12,558 nucleotides of DNA from an uncultured Lachnospira sp. (GTDB lineage: Bacteria > Bacillota > Clostridia > Lachnospirales > Lachnospiraceae): assembly GCA_934358235.1 (NCBI GenBank), contig CAKRKK010000052.1, forward strand, positions 1-12,558, written 5' to 3'. The notes beneath the pieces were generated by a model. The model ran no database searches, was not told the origin of the DNA, and saw nothing but the letters and a program-made list of their open reading frames with translations. How positions within the stretch are numbered: the stretch's first letter is position 1; the number at the start of each line of letters is the position of its first letter. This document shows positions 1 through 7,028 of this stretch, piece by piece. Position numbers and translations under genes: made by a program.

Positions 1-33
1 GTATTAATGTCTATATATCAGATGAAGCAATAA
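1..33 (+). CDS. C-terminal tail of an upstream gene (partial)
   Basis: Frame 1 is open from the window edge to a TAA at 31-33 and would encode the last ten residues VLMSIYQMKQ. The stop overlaps the start of the ribosome binding site (AGGAGG, 33-38) of the next gene, the tight spacing expected for neighbouring genes of one operon. The piece is far too short to assign a family, and it may be a chance open stretch. The evidence is only its position and the fit of the stop codon to the next gene's ribosome binding site. Confidence 0.35.
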   Translation, partial: VLMSIYQMKQ

Positions 34-45
34 GGAGGGATGCTT

Positions 46-594
46 ATGAACGACATAAAAGGAATAAAGAATATGTACAGTGCGCTTACAGCCTGTCTTA
101 TTATTGTAGGGCTTGTGCTGCTGGCGATACCTGGAATTGCACTAAATGCAGTATGCATAATATTTGGTGTATACCTCATAATATACGGAGTTGTAAAGAT
201 AATAGGCTACTTTGCAAAGGACGTATATCAGCTTGCATTTCAGTTCGATCTGGCACTTGGCATAGTTGCCGCAATAGTAGGCATAGTATTTATATGTAAA
301 ACCTCAAGCGTTGTACAGATACTTTCAACGTGCATAGGAATTGTGATGCTGATAGATGCTACGCTTAAGATACAGACATCACTTGATTCGAAAAGATTTG
401 GAATAAGTTGCTGGTGGCTGATGTTAGTTATGGCAATTATAGTTGCAGTAGTTGGAATCATGCTTATACTTATGCCGGGTGAAACAACAAAGGTTATGAT
501 AAGACTTATTGGATTGAATCTGTGTCTTGACGGAGTATTGAATCTGATAATAGTGGTAAATACAGTTAAGACGGACAGGAAACTGCGTGGATAA
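46..594 (+). CDS. DUF308/HdeD-like six-helix membrane protein
   Basis: Encodes 182 aa, almost entirely hydrophobic, with about six predicted membrane helices (roughly residues 10-28, 33-53, 65-85, 88-108, 120-141 and 147-168). The helices lie in pairs joined by short polar turns (for example around TSLDSKRFG), as in the DUF308/HdeD family of small integral membrane proteins. HdeD is linked to acid resistance in enterobacteria, but the role in Clostridia is not established. I chose the ATG at 46 because AGGAGG (33-38) lies 7 nt before it; the ATG at 40 would leave only 1 nt of spacing. A radical SAM gene follows after 50 bp and then ohyA, with no strong terminator between them, so it is probably part of the same transcript. 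A role in the envelope response to fatty acids is inference from context only. Confidence 0.8.
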   Translation: MNDIKGIKNMYSALTACLIIVGLVLLAIPGIALNAVCIIFGVYLIIYGVVKIIGYFAKDVYQLAFQFDLALGIVAAIVGIVFICKTSSVVQILSTCIGIVMLIDATLKIQTSLDSKRFGISCWWLMLVMAIIVAVVGIMLILMPGETTKVMIRLIGLNLCLDGVLNLIIVVNTVKTDRKLRG

Positions 595-644
595 CGTAAC
601 ACTTTATATAAGTATTTAAGATAAAAACAGGAATGGTGATATAT

Positions 645-2042
645 ATGGGTACAATAACACATAAGGCAGGAAGAATTGCAGTCAGCAAGGCAGTCGATGT
701 CGTATTGAAAAATCTTGATAAGGACAGAGAAAAAGAAATAATAAAGCTTGTTGATTTTATAGAAAAATATATGGAGGGCGAAAAGCTTGATGTTGATTTC
801 GATAATATAAGGAAAAAACTTGAGGACAAGGATAGTGCAATTAATAAGTATATTAACAAGGCATTAGATGAAATTGATCCAGGTGTGTTAAAGACGATGG
901 TTCTAAATCTTGGCTTTGAAGCATTTCTTAATGGAACAAAGACAATTAGAAAAATGAGAGAAAAATACGATTGTAATGTTCCCTGGCTTATTCTTATGGA
1001 TCCGACAAGTGCATGTAATCTTCATTGTACAGGCTGCTGGGCAGCAGAATATGGCAACCGGTTAAATCTTACATATGAAGAAATGGATAGTGTTGTGACA
1101 CAGGGCAAGGAACTTGGAACCTACCTTTATATGTTTACAGGTGGTGAACCACTTGTAAGAAAGAGTGACATTATAAAGCTGTGTGAAAAGCATAATGATT
1201 GTGCATTTCTTTCATTTACTAACGGAACACTTGTTGACGAGGAATTCTGTCAGGAGATGAAGAGGGTTGGAAATCTTTATCTTGCAATAAGTCTTGAAGG
1301 CTTTGAAGCTGTTAATGATTTAAGAAGAGGTGATGGCGTATATGGAAAGGTTATGAATGCAATGGATCTTTTAAAGAAGAATGGTCTTGTATTTGGAACT
1401 TCAATATGCTACACATCAAAGAATACAGAAACAGTTACAAGCGATGAGTTTATCAGGCTTATGGTTGATAAGGGCTGCAGATACGCTATGTATTTCCATT
1501 ATATGCCAGTAGGAAATGCTGCATCTGTTGAATTGTTACCAACACCTGAACAAAGAATATATATGAAGGACCGCATAAGACAGATAAGAAGCCTTACAAC
1601 AGGTCAGGGACTTTTTACATTTGATTTTCAGAATGATGGAGAGTTTGTTGGTGGATGTATAGCAGGAGGAAGAAACTACTTCCATATCAATGCTAATGGT
1701 GATGCAGAACCTTGCGTATTCATACACTATTCCGGAGCTAACATAAGAACTAATACATTGCTTGAAATACTACATCAGCCATTATTTATGGCATATAGAA
1801 GAAATCAGCCATTTAACAAGAATCATTTAAGACCTTGTCCAATGCTTGAGAATCCTGAAATACTTCAGAAAATGGTAAAGGAGACTGGTGCTAAGTCAAC
1901 AGATTTAGAGTCACCAGAGTCAGCAGAGCATCTTTGCAGCAAATGTGTTCCATATGCCAATAACTGGAAAACATATGCTGATAAGATATGGAGTGAGACT
2001 CATAAGATAAAAAGAAGCTATGAGAATTATGAGAAACATTAA
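645..2042 (+). CDS. radical SAM protein with SPASM-like C-terminal domain
   Basis: Encodes 465 aa. Residues 1-110 form a charged, largely helical extension. The radical SAM core follows, with the CX3CX2C cluster motif at C124, C128 and C131 (CNLHCTGC) and GGEP at 166-169, which contacts the methionine of S-adenosylmethionine. The C-terminal part carries C338 (GGC), C357 (EPC), C398 (RPCP) and C431/C434 (LCSKC). This resembles a SPASM-type region that would bind one or more auxiliary Fe-S clusters, as in enzymes modifying peptides or proteins. The substrate is unknown. I prefer the ATG at 645, with a GGTGAT-like site just upstream; the in-frame ATG at 633 directly abuts the AGGA. It lies 50 bp after the DUF308 gene and 75 bp before ohyA. 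Co-transcription with ohyA suggests a shared process, but no reaction can be named from the sequence. The fold is certain; the function is open. Confidence 0.9.
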   Translation: MGTITHKAGRIAVSKAVDVVLKNLDKDREKEIIKLVDFIEKYMEGEKLDVDFDNIRKKLEDKDSAINKYINKALDEIDPGVLKTMVLNLGFEAFLNGTKTIRKMREKYDCNVPWLILMDPTSACNLHCTGCWAAEYGNRLNLTYEEMDSVVTQGKELGTYLYMFTGGEPLVRKSDIIKLCEKHNDCAFLSFTNGTLVDEEFCQEMKRVGNLYLAISLEGFEAVNDLRRGDGVYGKVMNAMDLLKKNGLVFGTSICYTSKNTETVTSDEFIRLMVDKGCRYAMYFHYMPVGNAASVELLPTPEQRIYMKDRIRQIRSLTTGQGLFTFDFQNDGEFVGGCIAGGRNYFHINANGDAEPCVFIHYSGANIRTNTLLEILHQPLFMAYRRNQPFNKNHLRPCPMLENPEILQKMVKETGAKSTDLESPESAEHLCSKCVPYANNWKTYADKIWSETHKIKRSYENYEKH

Positions 2043-2059
2043 TGATATGGATAATAATT

Positions 2060-2076
2060 CCTCATCGATTATGAGG
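2060..2076 (+). promoter_or_regulatory. small hairpin between the radical SAM gene and ohyA
   Basis: CCTCAT (2060-2065) and ATGAGG (2071-2076) form a perfect 6-bp stem with a 5-nt loop, followed by TTTATTA. The T-run is too short for an efficient intrinsic terminator. It may be a weak attenuator or an mRNA-processing or stability hairpin that sets the ratio of radical SAM protein to oleate hydratase. Confidence 0.4.
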
Positions 2077-2117
2077 TTTATTAATTATAAATGTATTGCA
2101 GAAGAAAGGAGCTTTAT

Positions 2118-4106
2118 ATGAGTAAAAAATCAATTGGAAGTAAAACTTTAAAGGTGGGTGCCTCACTACTTGCATTAGGTGCAGGTGTTGCAGCAGTTAA
2201 TGCTAAAACTAAGAACAGTACAGAGAAAAAGAAGATAAGAGAAATACAGGAAAATGAACGCGAGGAATACAGAAATACTGAACGTGGAAAGTATGAAAAG
2301 AATAGTAAAGGAATATATTATTCTAATGGTAATTATGAAGCATTTGCAAGACCAGAAAAACCAGAGGGCGTTGATGATAAATCAGCTTACATCGTCGGCA
2401 GCGGACTTGCCTCTTTGGCAGCAGCCTGTTTTCTTGTAAGAGATGGACAGATGAAGGGAAGTCATATTCATATATTAGAGGCTATGGATATAGCTGGTGG
2501 TGCCTGTGATGGTATAAATGATCCTACAAGAGGATATGTTATGAGAGGCGGAAGAGAGATGGAGAATCACTTTGAATGCCTGTGGGATCTGTTTAGAAGT
2601 ATACCATCGCTTGAAAAGCCGGGTGCCTCTGTACTTGATGAATATTACTGGTTAAATAAGCATGATCCTAATTATTCTTTATGCAGGGCAACAGTTAACC
2701 AGGGCGAGGATGCACATACAGATGGTAAGTTTAATCTAAGCCAGAAGGGCTGTATGGAGATTATGAAGCTGTTCTTTACAAAGGACGAGGATCTTTATGA
2801 TAAAAAGATTGAAGATTTCTTTGATGAAGAGGTATTTGATTCTGATTTCTGGCTTTATTGGAGAACTATGTTTGCATTCGAAAACTGGCATAGTGCACTA
2901 GAGATGAAGCTTTATATACAAAGATTTATTCATCATATTGGTGGACTTCCTGATTTCTCAGCTCTTAAGTTTACAAAGTATAATCAGTATGAATCACTTA
3001 TTCTGCCAATGCAGAAGTACCTTGAAGCAGCAGGCGTTAAGTTTAAGTTCAATACAAGAGTTGAAAATGTAGTGTTTGAATTCAAGGATAATAAGAAGCT
3101 TGCAAAGAGGATAGAATGCAGTATTAAGGGTAAACAGGAGGTTATTGATCTTACAGAGAATGATCTTGTTTTTGTAACAAACGGAAGCTGCACAGAAAGT
3201 ACTATTTATGGAGATCATACACATGCACCTGTTGGTGATGCTGAGGTAAGAACTAGTGGCTGCTGGAGCCTTTGGAAGAATATCGCAAGACAGGATCCAC
3301 AATTCGGACATCCGGAGAAATTCTGTGGTGATGTAGCTAAATCAAACTGGGAATCAGCTACAGTTACAACTAGCAATGAACAGATTATTGACCAGATTAA
3401 GAAAATCTGTAAAAGAGATCCAAGAACAGGTAATGTTGTTACAGGAGGTATAGTAAGCTGTAAGGATTCAAGCTGGCTTCTTAGCTGGACTATAAACAGA
3501 CAGGGACAGTTTAAGGAACAGAAGAATGATGAAGTATGCGTATGGGTATACAGCTTATTCACCGATGTACCGGGTGATTATATAAAGAAGCCTATGAAGG
3601 AATGTACAGGTGAAGAAATAACAGCAGAGTGGTTATATCATCTTGGTATTCCAGTAGAGAAGATAGATGAGCTGGCAAAGAATAGCTGTAATACAACTCC
3701 TACTATGATGCCATATATAACAGCATTCTTTATGCCAAGAAGAAAGGGCGACAGACCAGATGTTATTCCTGATGGCTGTGTCAACTTTGCCTTCCTTGGA
3801 CAGTTTGCTGAAACACCAAGAGATACTATATTCACAACAGAGTATTCAGTCAGAACAGCAATGGAGGCTGTATATGGTCTTCTTGGTGTTGACAGAGGTG
3901 TTCCTGAGGTGTGGGGAAGTGTATATGATGTAAGAGATCTTCTTGATGCATCAGTTAAGCTTATGGATGGCAAATCACCACTTGAAATAGAGCTTCCAGG
4001 CGTACTTGATAACATCAAAAAACCACTTCTTAGAAAGATTAAGGGAACAGTTATAGAAAAAGTTCTTAAGGATCATAATGTTATAAAAGATTATATGAAG
4101 TACTAA
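2118..4106 (+). CDS. ohyA: oleate hydratase (MCRA family)
   Basis: Encodes 662 aa, an FAD-dependent fatty acid hydratase (EC 4.2.1.53) that adds water to the cis-9 double bond of oleate to give 10-hydroxystearate, a membrane-associated detoxification reaction. The FAD-binding GSGLAS motif is at 94-99. RGGREM (143-148) carries E147, and Y266 lies in MKLY. The spacing of 119 residues equals that of the catalytic pairs E122/Y241 (Elizabethkingia) and E82/Y201 (Staphylococcus), so both are intact. [14 protein letters not shown] and later blocks are family hallmarks. Residues 1-65 are extra: a basic start, a hydrophobic Gly/Ala/Leu-rich stretch (about 11-29), then a very charged linker with many K, E and R. 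This looks like a membrane anchor or an amphipathic targeting segment. The start at ATG 2118 is fixed by AAAGGAG (2105-2111), 6 nt upstream; the in-frame ATG at 2091 lacks such a site. It is the last gene of the unit, 75 bp after the radical SAM gene. Confidence 0.96.
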   Translation: MSKKSIGSKTLKVGASLLALGAGVAAVNAKTKNSTEKKKIREIQENEREEYRNTERGKYEKNSKGIYYSNGNYEAFARPEKPEGVDDKSAYIVGSGLASLAAACFLVRDGQMKGSHIHILEAMDIAGGACDGINDPTRGYVMRGGREMENHFECLWDLFRSIPSLEKPGASVLDEYYWLNKHDPNYSLCRATVNQGEDAHTDGKFNLSQKGCMEIMKLFFTKDEDLYDKKIEDFFDEEVFDSDFWLYWRTMFAFENWHSALEMKLYIQRFIHHIGGLPDFSALKFTKYNQYESLILPMQKYLEAAGVKFKFNTRVENVVFEFKDNKKLAKRIECSIKGKQEVIDLTENDLVFVTNGSCTESTIYGDHTHAPVGDAEVRTSGCWSLWKNIARQDPQFGHPEKFCGDVAKSNWESATVTTSNEQIIDQIKKICKRDPRTGNVVTGGIVSCKDSSWLLSWTINRQGQFKEQKNDEVCVWVYSLFTDVPGDYIKKPMKECTGEEITAEWLYHLGIPVEKIDELAKNSCNTTPTMMPYITAFFMPRRKGDRPDVIPDGCVNFAFLGQFAETPRDTIFTTEYSVRTAMEAVYGLLGVDRGVPEVWGSVYDVRDLLDASVKLMDGKSPLEIELPGVLDNIKKPLLRKIKGTVIEKVLKDHNVIKDYMKY

Positions 4107-4114
4107 ATATATGT

Positions 4115-4150
4115 GTTGTTATTTATATGTTGTTATTTACGCGTTGTTTA
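4115..4150. repeat. 14-bp period tandem repeat after ohyA
   Basis: GTTGTTATTTA occurs at 4115-4125 and 4129-4139, and the shortened GTTGTTTA at 4143-4150, giving about 2.5 copies of a 14-bp unit starting 8 bp after the ohyA stop. No function is evident; slipped-strand expansion is the simplest origin. Confidence 0.6.
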
Positions 4151-4183
4151 ATTCATTTATTCTGTTATTCACAGAAGGAATTA

Positions 4184-4255
4184 TAAATAATATTAGGTGT
4201 AAATAATATTAGATATAAATAATATTAGGCGTAAAAAATGTTAAATATAAATAAT
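4184..4255. repeat. 16-bp tandem repeat, 4.5 copies
   Basis: Five consecutive units start at 4184, 4200, 4216, 4232 and 4248. The first three share TAAATAATATTA followed by a variable four bases (GGTG, GATA, GGCG). The fourth is diverged (TAAAAAATGTTAAATA), and the fifth is cut to 8 bp, where it runs into the inverted-repeat element beginning at 4253. Very AT-rich and non-coding. It may be simple replication slippage or a boundary sequence of the adjoining element. Confidence 0.8.
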
Positions 4256-4413
4256 AGCTTCTAATATATTGTTAGTCAGGTACTTTCAGAATGTTGCACT
4301 AAGGCGTTAAATATAGCATAAATGCTATATTTAGCGCCTTAGTGTCTATTATGATCACGCGTGGATAGTAGCAAGAACGTGCCTCACGTTGATATATTAG
4401 AAGCTATTTTTTT
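4253..4413 (+). repeat. nested inverted-repeat element ending in a T-tract; likely also the ohyA-unit terminator
   Basis: The outer arms AATAGCTTCTAATATAT (4253-4269) and their exact complement (4392-4408) form a 17-bp stem that runs into seven T residues (4407-4413). Inside, AGGTAC (4278-4283) can pair with GTGCCT (4379-4384 region). A second, nearly perfect 22-bp hairpin spans 4297-4318 and 4323-4344 with a TAAA loop and one G-U pair. Two nested palindromes in about 160 bp look like a miniature inverted-repeat element or a structured non-coding RNA. The outer stem plus T-tract would also terminate transcription from ohyA, about 150-300 bp downstream of its stop. No transposase, and no clear target-site duplication because both flanks are A/T runs. 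Confidence 0.7.
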
Positions 4414-4449
4414 CAACTCGTTAATATGTAAACCGCATTTATCAACAAG

Positions 4450-4522
4450 AAACTCTGTTAATTTGTGAATCTATGAATTGTGAATATTTGAGCTGTGGTA
4501 CACAACATTCACAGAGTTTTAT
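4450..4522 (+). terminator. possible long-loop hairpin followed by T-rich tract
   Basis: AAACTCTGT (4450-4458) is exactly complementary to ACAGAGTTT (4511-4519), and the right arm runs into TTTTATTT. The loop of about 52 nt contains further short complementarities: GTGAAT at two places on the left and ATTCAC just before the right arm. It could be a second terminator or the remnant of a larger structured element. The long loop makes a simple intrinsic terminator less certain. Confidence 0.4.
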
Positions 4523-4545
4523 TTGATGCAAATATATGGAAACTA

Positions 4546-4627
4546 GAGAACCACCGTGTACCGGATGGTACGCAAGATTGTATGAGAGGCTGGGGGAATG
4601 TATTAAATATTTCCTCCTCTACTTGAT
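4546..4627 (+). mobile_element. decayed group II intron 3' end (domains V-VI remnant)
   Basis: The stretch reads like the end of a bacterial group II intron: GAGAACCACCGTGTACC, a GGAT loop, GGTACGCA, then TGAGAGG, a G-rich arm, a loop, TTTCCTCC and TACTTGAT. In intact members the right arm of domain V is CGGTGGTG; here it is AGATTGTA, so the domain V helix no longer pairs, while the left arm stays canonical. The domain VI stem GGGGGAA/TTCCTCC (4591-4597 and 4611-4617) is still intact, with the branch region and near-canonical 3' end after it. No reverse transcriptase reading frame or 5' half is present, so this is a dead remnant. The comparison with the family consensus is from memory. Confidence 0.65.
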
Positions 4628-4851
4628 TTATAAGAGTGGAAGTTTGACTCTATACGCGAAAAAGCCAATCTCAGTCAATTTTCACAAGCAATTATATACA
4701 GTTGAATAAATACTAGTGAAGTGGTATTGGTAAATTCCTGACAGTTAATAAGATGTCTAAACAATAACTTAATTAAACCAGCAAAATACTAATTTCATAA
4801 TCTATAATCAATTTCGCTGCATTCGTAAAATATTATAAAATCTCAAAGATG
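4628..4851. other. non-coding AT-rich spacer without recognised content
   Basis: I see no reading frame with a ribosome binding site, no RNA gene and no convincing repeat. A small imperfect hairpin pairs AGAGT with ACTCT near 4634-4653. The stretch may be decayed DNA associated with the intron remnant on its left. Confidence 0.5.
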
Positions 4852-4893
4852 TTGACACTTGTTATATGATATGATACCTTTATCATAAAGGTA
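4852..4893 (+). promoter_or_regulatory. promoter with overlapping palindromic operator candidate, upstream of the acetyltransferase
   Basis: A perfect -35 box TTGACA (4852-4857) is followed after 17 bp by TACCTT (4875-4880), a modest -10. The -10 lies inside a perfect palindrome, TACCTTTA (4875-4882), TCA, TAAAGGTA (4886-4893). A dyad covering the -10 and start region is a typical repressor site, and TACCTTTA-type arms also occur in MerR-family operators. No regulator gene is nearby. The transcript would have a leader of about 140 nt before the acetyltransferase start at 5028. Confidence 0.55.
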
Positions 4894-5027
4894 CATAATT
4901 ATTCAAGCAATCTCATAAATCTGTAGGGCTTATGGTGAAAATATTGCAATTGAGAAAAGTTATGGAATTCAAGCAAACAGTTTTAAGATAATATTATATT
5001 GATGAATGTAGGAAGGAGGATATGCCT

Positions 5028-5831
5028 ATGACAATGGAAATACTAAGTAAGATTATAGAAGAAAATAACATACCGAAAGATGTACACTTTATGAGTGACA
5101 GTGGATGGGAGTGCGATGCTACTGAAATGAATGGTGTATTTTATAACCGCAATAGCAATACAATAGTTTTTACCCAGGGCGCCTGTACTGAAAGAGATTA
5201 TGAGCAGTTGGATGAGTGGGAAATATTGTATGCACCGGAATTGATAAAAATAAATGAACTTGAGGTGTATCCAGTTGCTAATTCTTTGTCTTATGGTTTG
5301 ACGGAGGAGTTTAAGAAAGAGATAAAGGCGGCAGGGGACTTCGAACAATACTATGGTATTAAGGAAACAAACGGAGCATATGACGGAATAGATCTACGCA
5401 GACCATTATTTTATTGCATTAAAATCAAAGGCGATTTCATAGGATATATAGGCTTTAATGGATATGATGAAAGTGCACTAGAGCCGGAAATCTATATATT
5501 TAAGCAATATAGAAATAAAGGTTACGGAACCTGTGTATTAAAAAGGTTTATTGATATAGCTTTTAAGGAAGGGTTAGTCAAAGAGTGGCGTATAGGTGAT
5601 AAAAGCTGGAAAAAGAAGACTATATTGCCGACGACAATTACATCAACAGTCAGAGTAGAAAATGAATATTCACGTAAAATGATGAAAAGCTGTGGGTTTA
5701 CTGAAGATAACGCGACTACAACTAATTTAGTAGCATTTGTAGATGAAGATGATGAAGTGGATTATGGGTTTGTAAAGGTGGTAAATTATCATATAACAAA
5801 GGAGCAATATCTGCAAGATCACCTCAGTTAA
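5028..5831 (+). CDS. GNAT-family N-acetyltransferase with N-terminal extension
   Basis: Encodes 267 aa. The GNAT fold lies at about residues 125-225: FIGYIGF strand (137-143), EPEIYIF (152-158), then the acetyl-CoA pyrophosphate loop YRNKGYGT (161-168, the R/Q-x-x-G-x-G/A signature), and VRVENEYSRKMMKSCGF, the usual C-terminal helix and strand. It should transfer an acetyl group from acetyl-CoA to an amine, but the acceptor is unknown. Residues 1-120 are an acidic N-terminal region I do not recognise (SGWECDATE, a short beta-like stretch TIVFTQGA). I chose ATG 5028, 7 nt after AAGGAGGA; the ATG at 5022 would leave 1 nt. It is the first gene after a long non-coding region and has its own promoter. 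The J-domain gene begins 73 bp downstream, so the two may be co-transcribed. Confidence 0.85.
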   Translation: MTMEILSKIIEENNIPKDVHFMSDSGWECDATEMNGVFYNRNSNTIVFTQGACTERDYEQLDEWEILYAPELIKINELEVYPVANSLSYGLTEEFKKEIKAAGDFEQYYGIKETNGAYDGIDLRRPLFYCIKIKGDFIGYIGFNGYDESALEPEIYIFKQYRNKGYGTCVLKRFIDIAFKEGLVKEWRIGDKSWKKKTILPTTITSTVRVENEYSRKMMKSCGFTEDNATTTNLVAFVDEDDEVDYGFVKVVNYHITKEQYLQDHLS

Positions 5832-5852
5832 TGATAAAAACATACAGAAATG

Positions 5853-5879
5853 GATTATTTTTAAATTGATTATTTTTAA
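5853..5879. repeat. 15-bp period direct repeat between the acetyltransferase and J-domain genes
   Basis: GATTATTTTTAA occurs at 5853-5864 and 5868-5879. It lies immediately before the J-domain gene's ribosome binding site. Function unknown; it may be a slippage product or an mRNA single-stranded region that helps ribosome access. Confidence 0.5.
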
Positions 5880-5904
5880 TAGGATGGATAGGGAGGCAGT
5901 ATTT

Positions 5905-6930
5905 GTGATATTCTCTAAAGCCTGTGAAATTCTGGCAGTTCCTGAGAAGGTAACTAAAACTGAATTAAAAAAGAGGTATCGTGAGCTTATGCACAATGTG
6001 CATCCAGATGCCAGGGTGAATAACTCTTCAGATTGTGTGGAGGCTTGTTCATATGAATATAGTGCATATGAAATTAACGAAGCATATTCGGTGATATGTA
6101 ATTATATGAAAGAAAATGCTGATATAACTAGTGGCAGAAATGTGTCGGGTAATAAGTATCAGTATACAGATTATATGTACCCTGATGATGAATTGAAAGA
6201 AGAATACAGGGAATATGGCTGGGATGCACCCGTTAATGAAAATGCATATTGTAATCGTAGCATTTATCATTATGCTGAAACCTATGATGGAGATAAAATA
6301 GGATATTTCAGGGGTGCACGTGGAAAGTATCTATGGACTGTTGAGGAAGACTTCGGGTTGTTTATAAAAAGTATATTTGAATGTAGCGAAGAACTTTTAA
6401 ATAATGTGGATAAAAGAAAGAACAATTCCTCTGGTATAGATAATAACAGGAGATTCGTAGTGCAAAAGGAACTTGCGTATCTTTTGGCACAGCAGTTTAT
6501 TGCTGCAACAGATACTCTTGATAGTATACTTACCTCATTGGATGAGGATAATTCAAGGATTTACTATGTAACGGCTATGCTGGAGATGTTAGATAATGCG
6601 CCTTATATAAGAGCTGGAATGAAGTTGTATCCATCACGCATAAACAGGCATAGATTATACCTAAAAACACAGGCTGGCGTGGAAGCGGGATATGTTTCTT
6701 TGAAGGATGACAGATTGTATTACATATTGATTCCGATTCTTGAACAAAGACGGGCGCAGGTCAAGACAGTTGTGTCTTTAAAACAGGAAAAGAATAGCAG
6801 GAAATATTCTGGAAAATATAAGAATCTTGATTTCTGGATAAAATTAAATGATAATGATAAGATTTTATTTCCAGAAAATATTAATATGCAGATAGATGGG
6901 CTGCTTAAAAGGTATAAAGAAGACGAATAG
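5905..6930 (+). CDS. J-domain (DnaJ-like) protein of unknown partner
   Basis: Encodes 341 aa. A J domain occupies the N-terminus: ACEILAV at the start, helix II ELKKRYRELMHNV, the HPD motif at 33-35 that stimulates Hsp70 ATPase activity, and helix III INEAYSVICNYM after a longer-than-usual loop. The C-terminal 270 residues lack the Gly/Phe-rich region, zinc finger and peptide-binding domains of DnaJ, so this is a class C type co-chaperone. They include an acidic tyrosine-rich stretch and a helical segment (KELAYLLAQQFIAATDTLDSIL) that I do not recognise. I chose the GTG at 5905, 8 nt after AGGGAGG (5890-5896), which starts the protein right at the J domain. A TTG at 5866 and an ATG at 5884 are in frame but lack a site. 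No hsp70 gene is in the window; the next gene is 98 bp downstream. Confidence 0.85.
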   Translation: MIFSKACEILAVPEKVTKTELKKRYRELMHNVHPDARVNNSSDCVEACSYEYSAYEINEAYSVICNYMKENADITSGRNVSGNKYQYTDYMYPDDELKEEYREYGWDAPVNENAYCNRSIYHYAETYDGDKIGYFRGARGKYLWTVEEDFGLFIKSIFECSEELLNNVDKRKNNSSGIDNNRRFVVQKELAYLLAQQFIAATDTLDSILTSLDEDNSRIYYVTAMLEMLDNAPYIRAGMKLYPSRINRHRLYLKTQAGVEAGYVSLKDDRLYYILIPILEQRRAQVKTVVSLKQEKNSRKYSGKYKNLDFWIKLNDNDKILFPENINMQIDGLLKRYKEDE

Positions 6931-6971
6931 ATAACAATAATACAATTATTTATATGTGGGATGTGTGTCTG

Positions 6972-7012
6972 TACGCACTTGACACAAACCTTATAAGATA
7001 AGAAAGTGCGTA
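6972..7012 (+). promoter_or_regulatory. 9-bp inverted repeat upstream of the 188-aa gene
   Basis: TACGCACTT (6972-6980) and AAGTGCGTA (7004-7012) are exact complements separated by 23 bases, ending 5 nt before the GAGGAA ribosome binding site. A TTGACA (6979-6984) overlaps the left arm, but no -10 sits at the right distance. It may be an operator or an mRNA hairpin that affects translation or processing between the J-domain gene and the 188-aa gene. Confidence 0.5.
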
Positions 7013-7028
7013 GAAATGAGGAATTATT

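Noticed and set aside
2984-4018. Several reverse-strand open frames under ohyA
   Set aside because: They lack ribosome binding sites and recognisable domains and overlap a complete, well-supported gene; they are mirror images of its codon use.
4933-4992. Short open frame of 19 codons in the leader of the acetyltransferase gene
   Set aside because: Only a weak AGGG precedes the ATG, the peptide has no recognisable features, and nothing suggests a leader-peptide mechanism.
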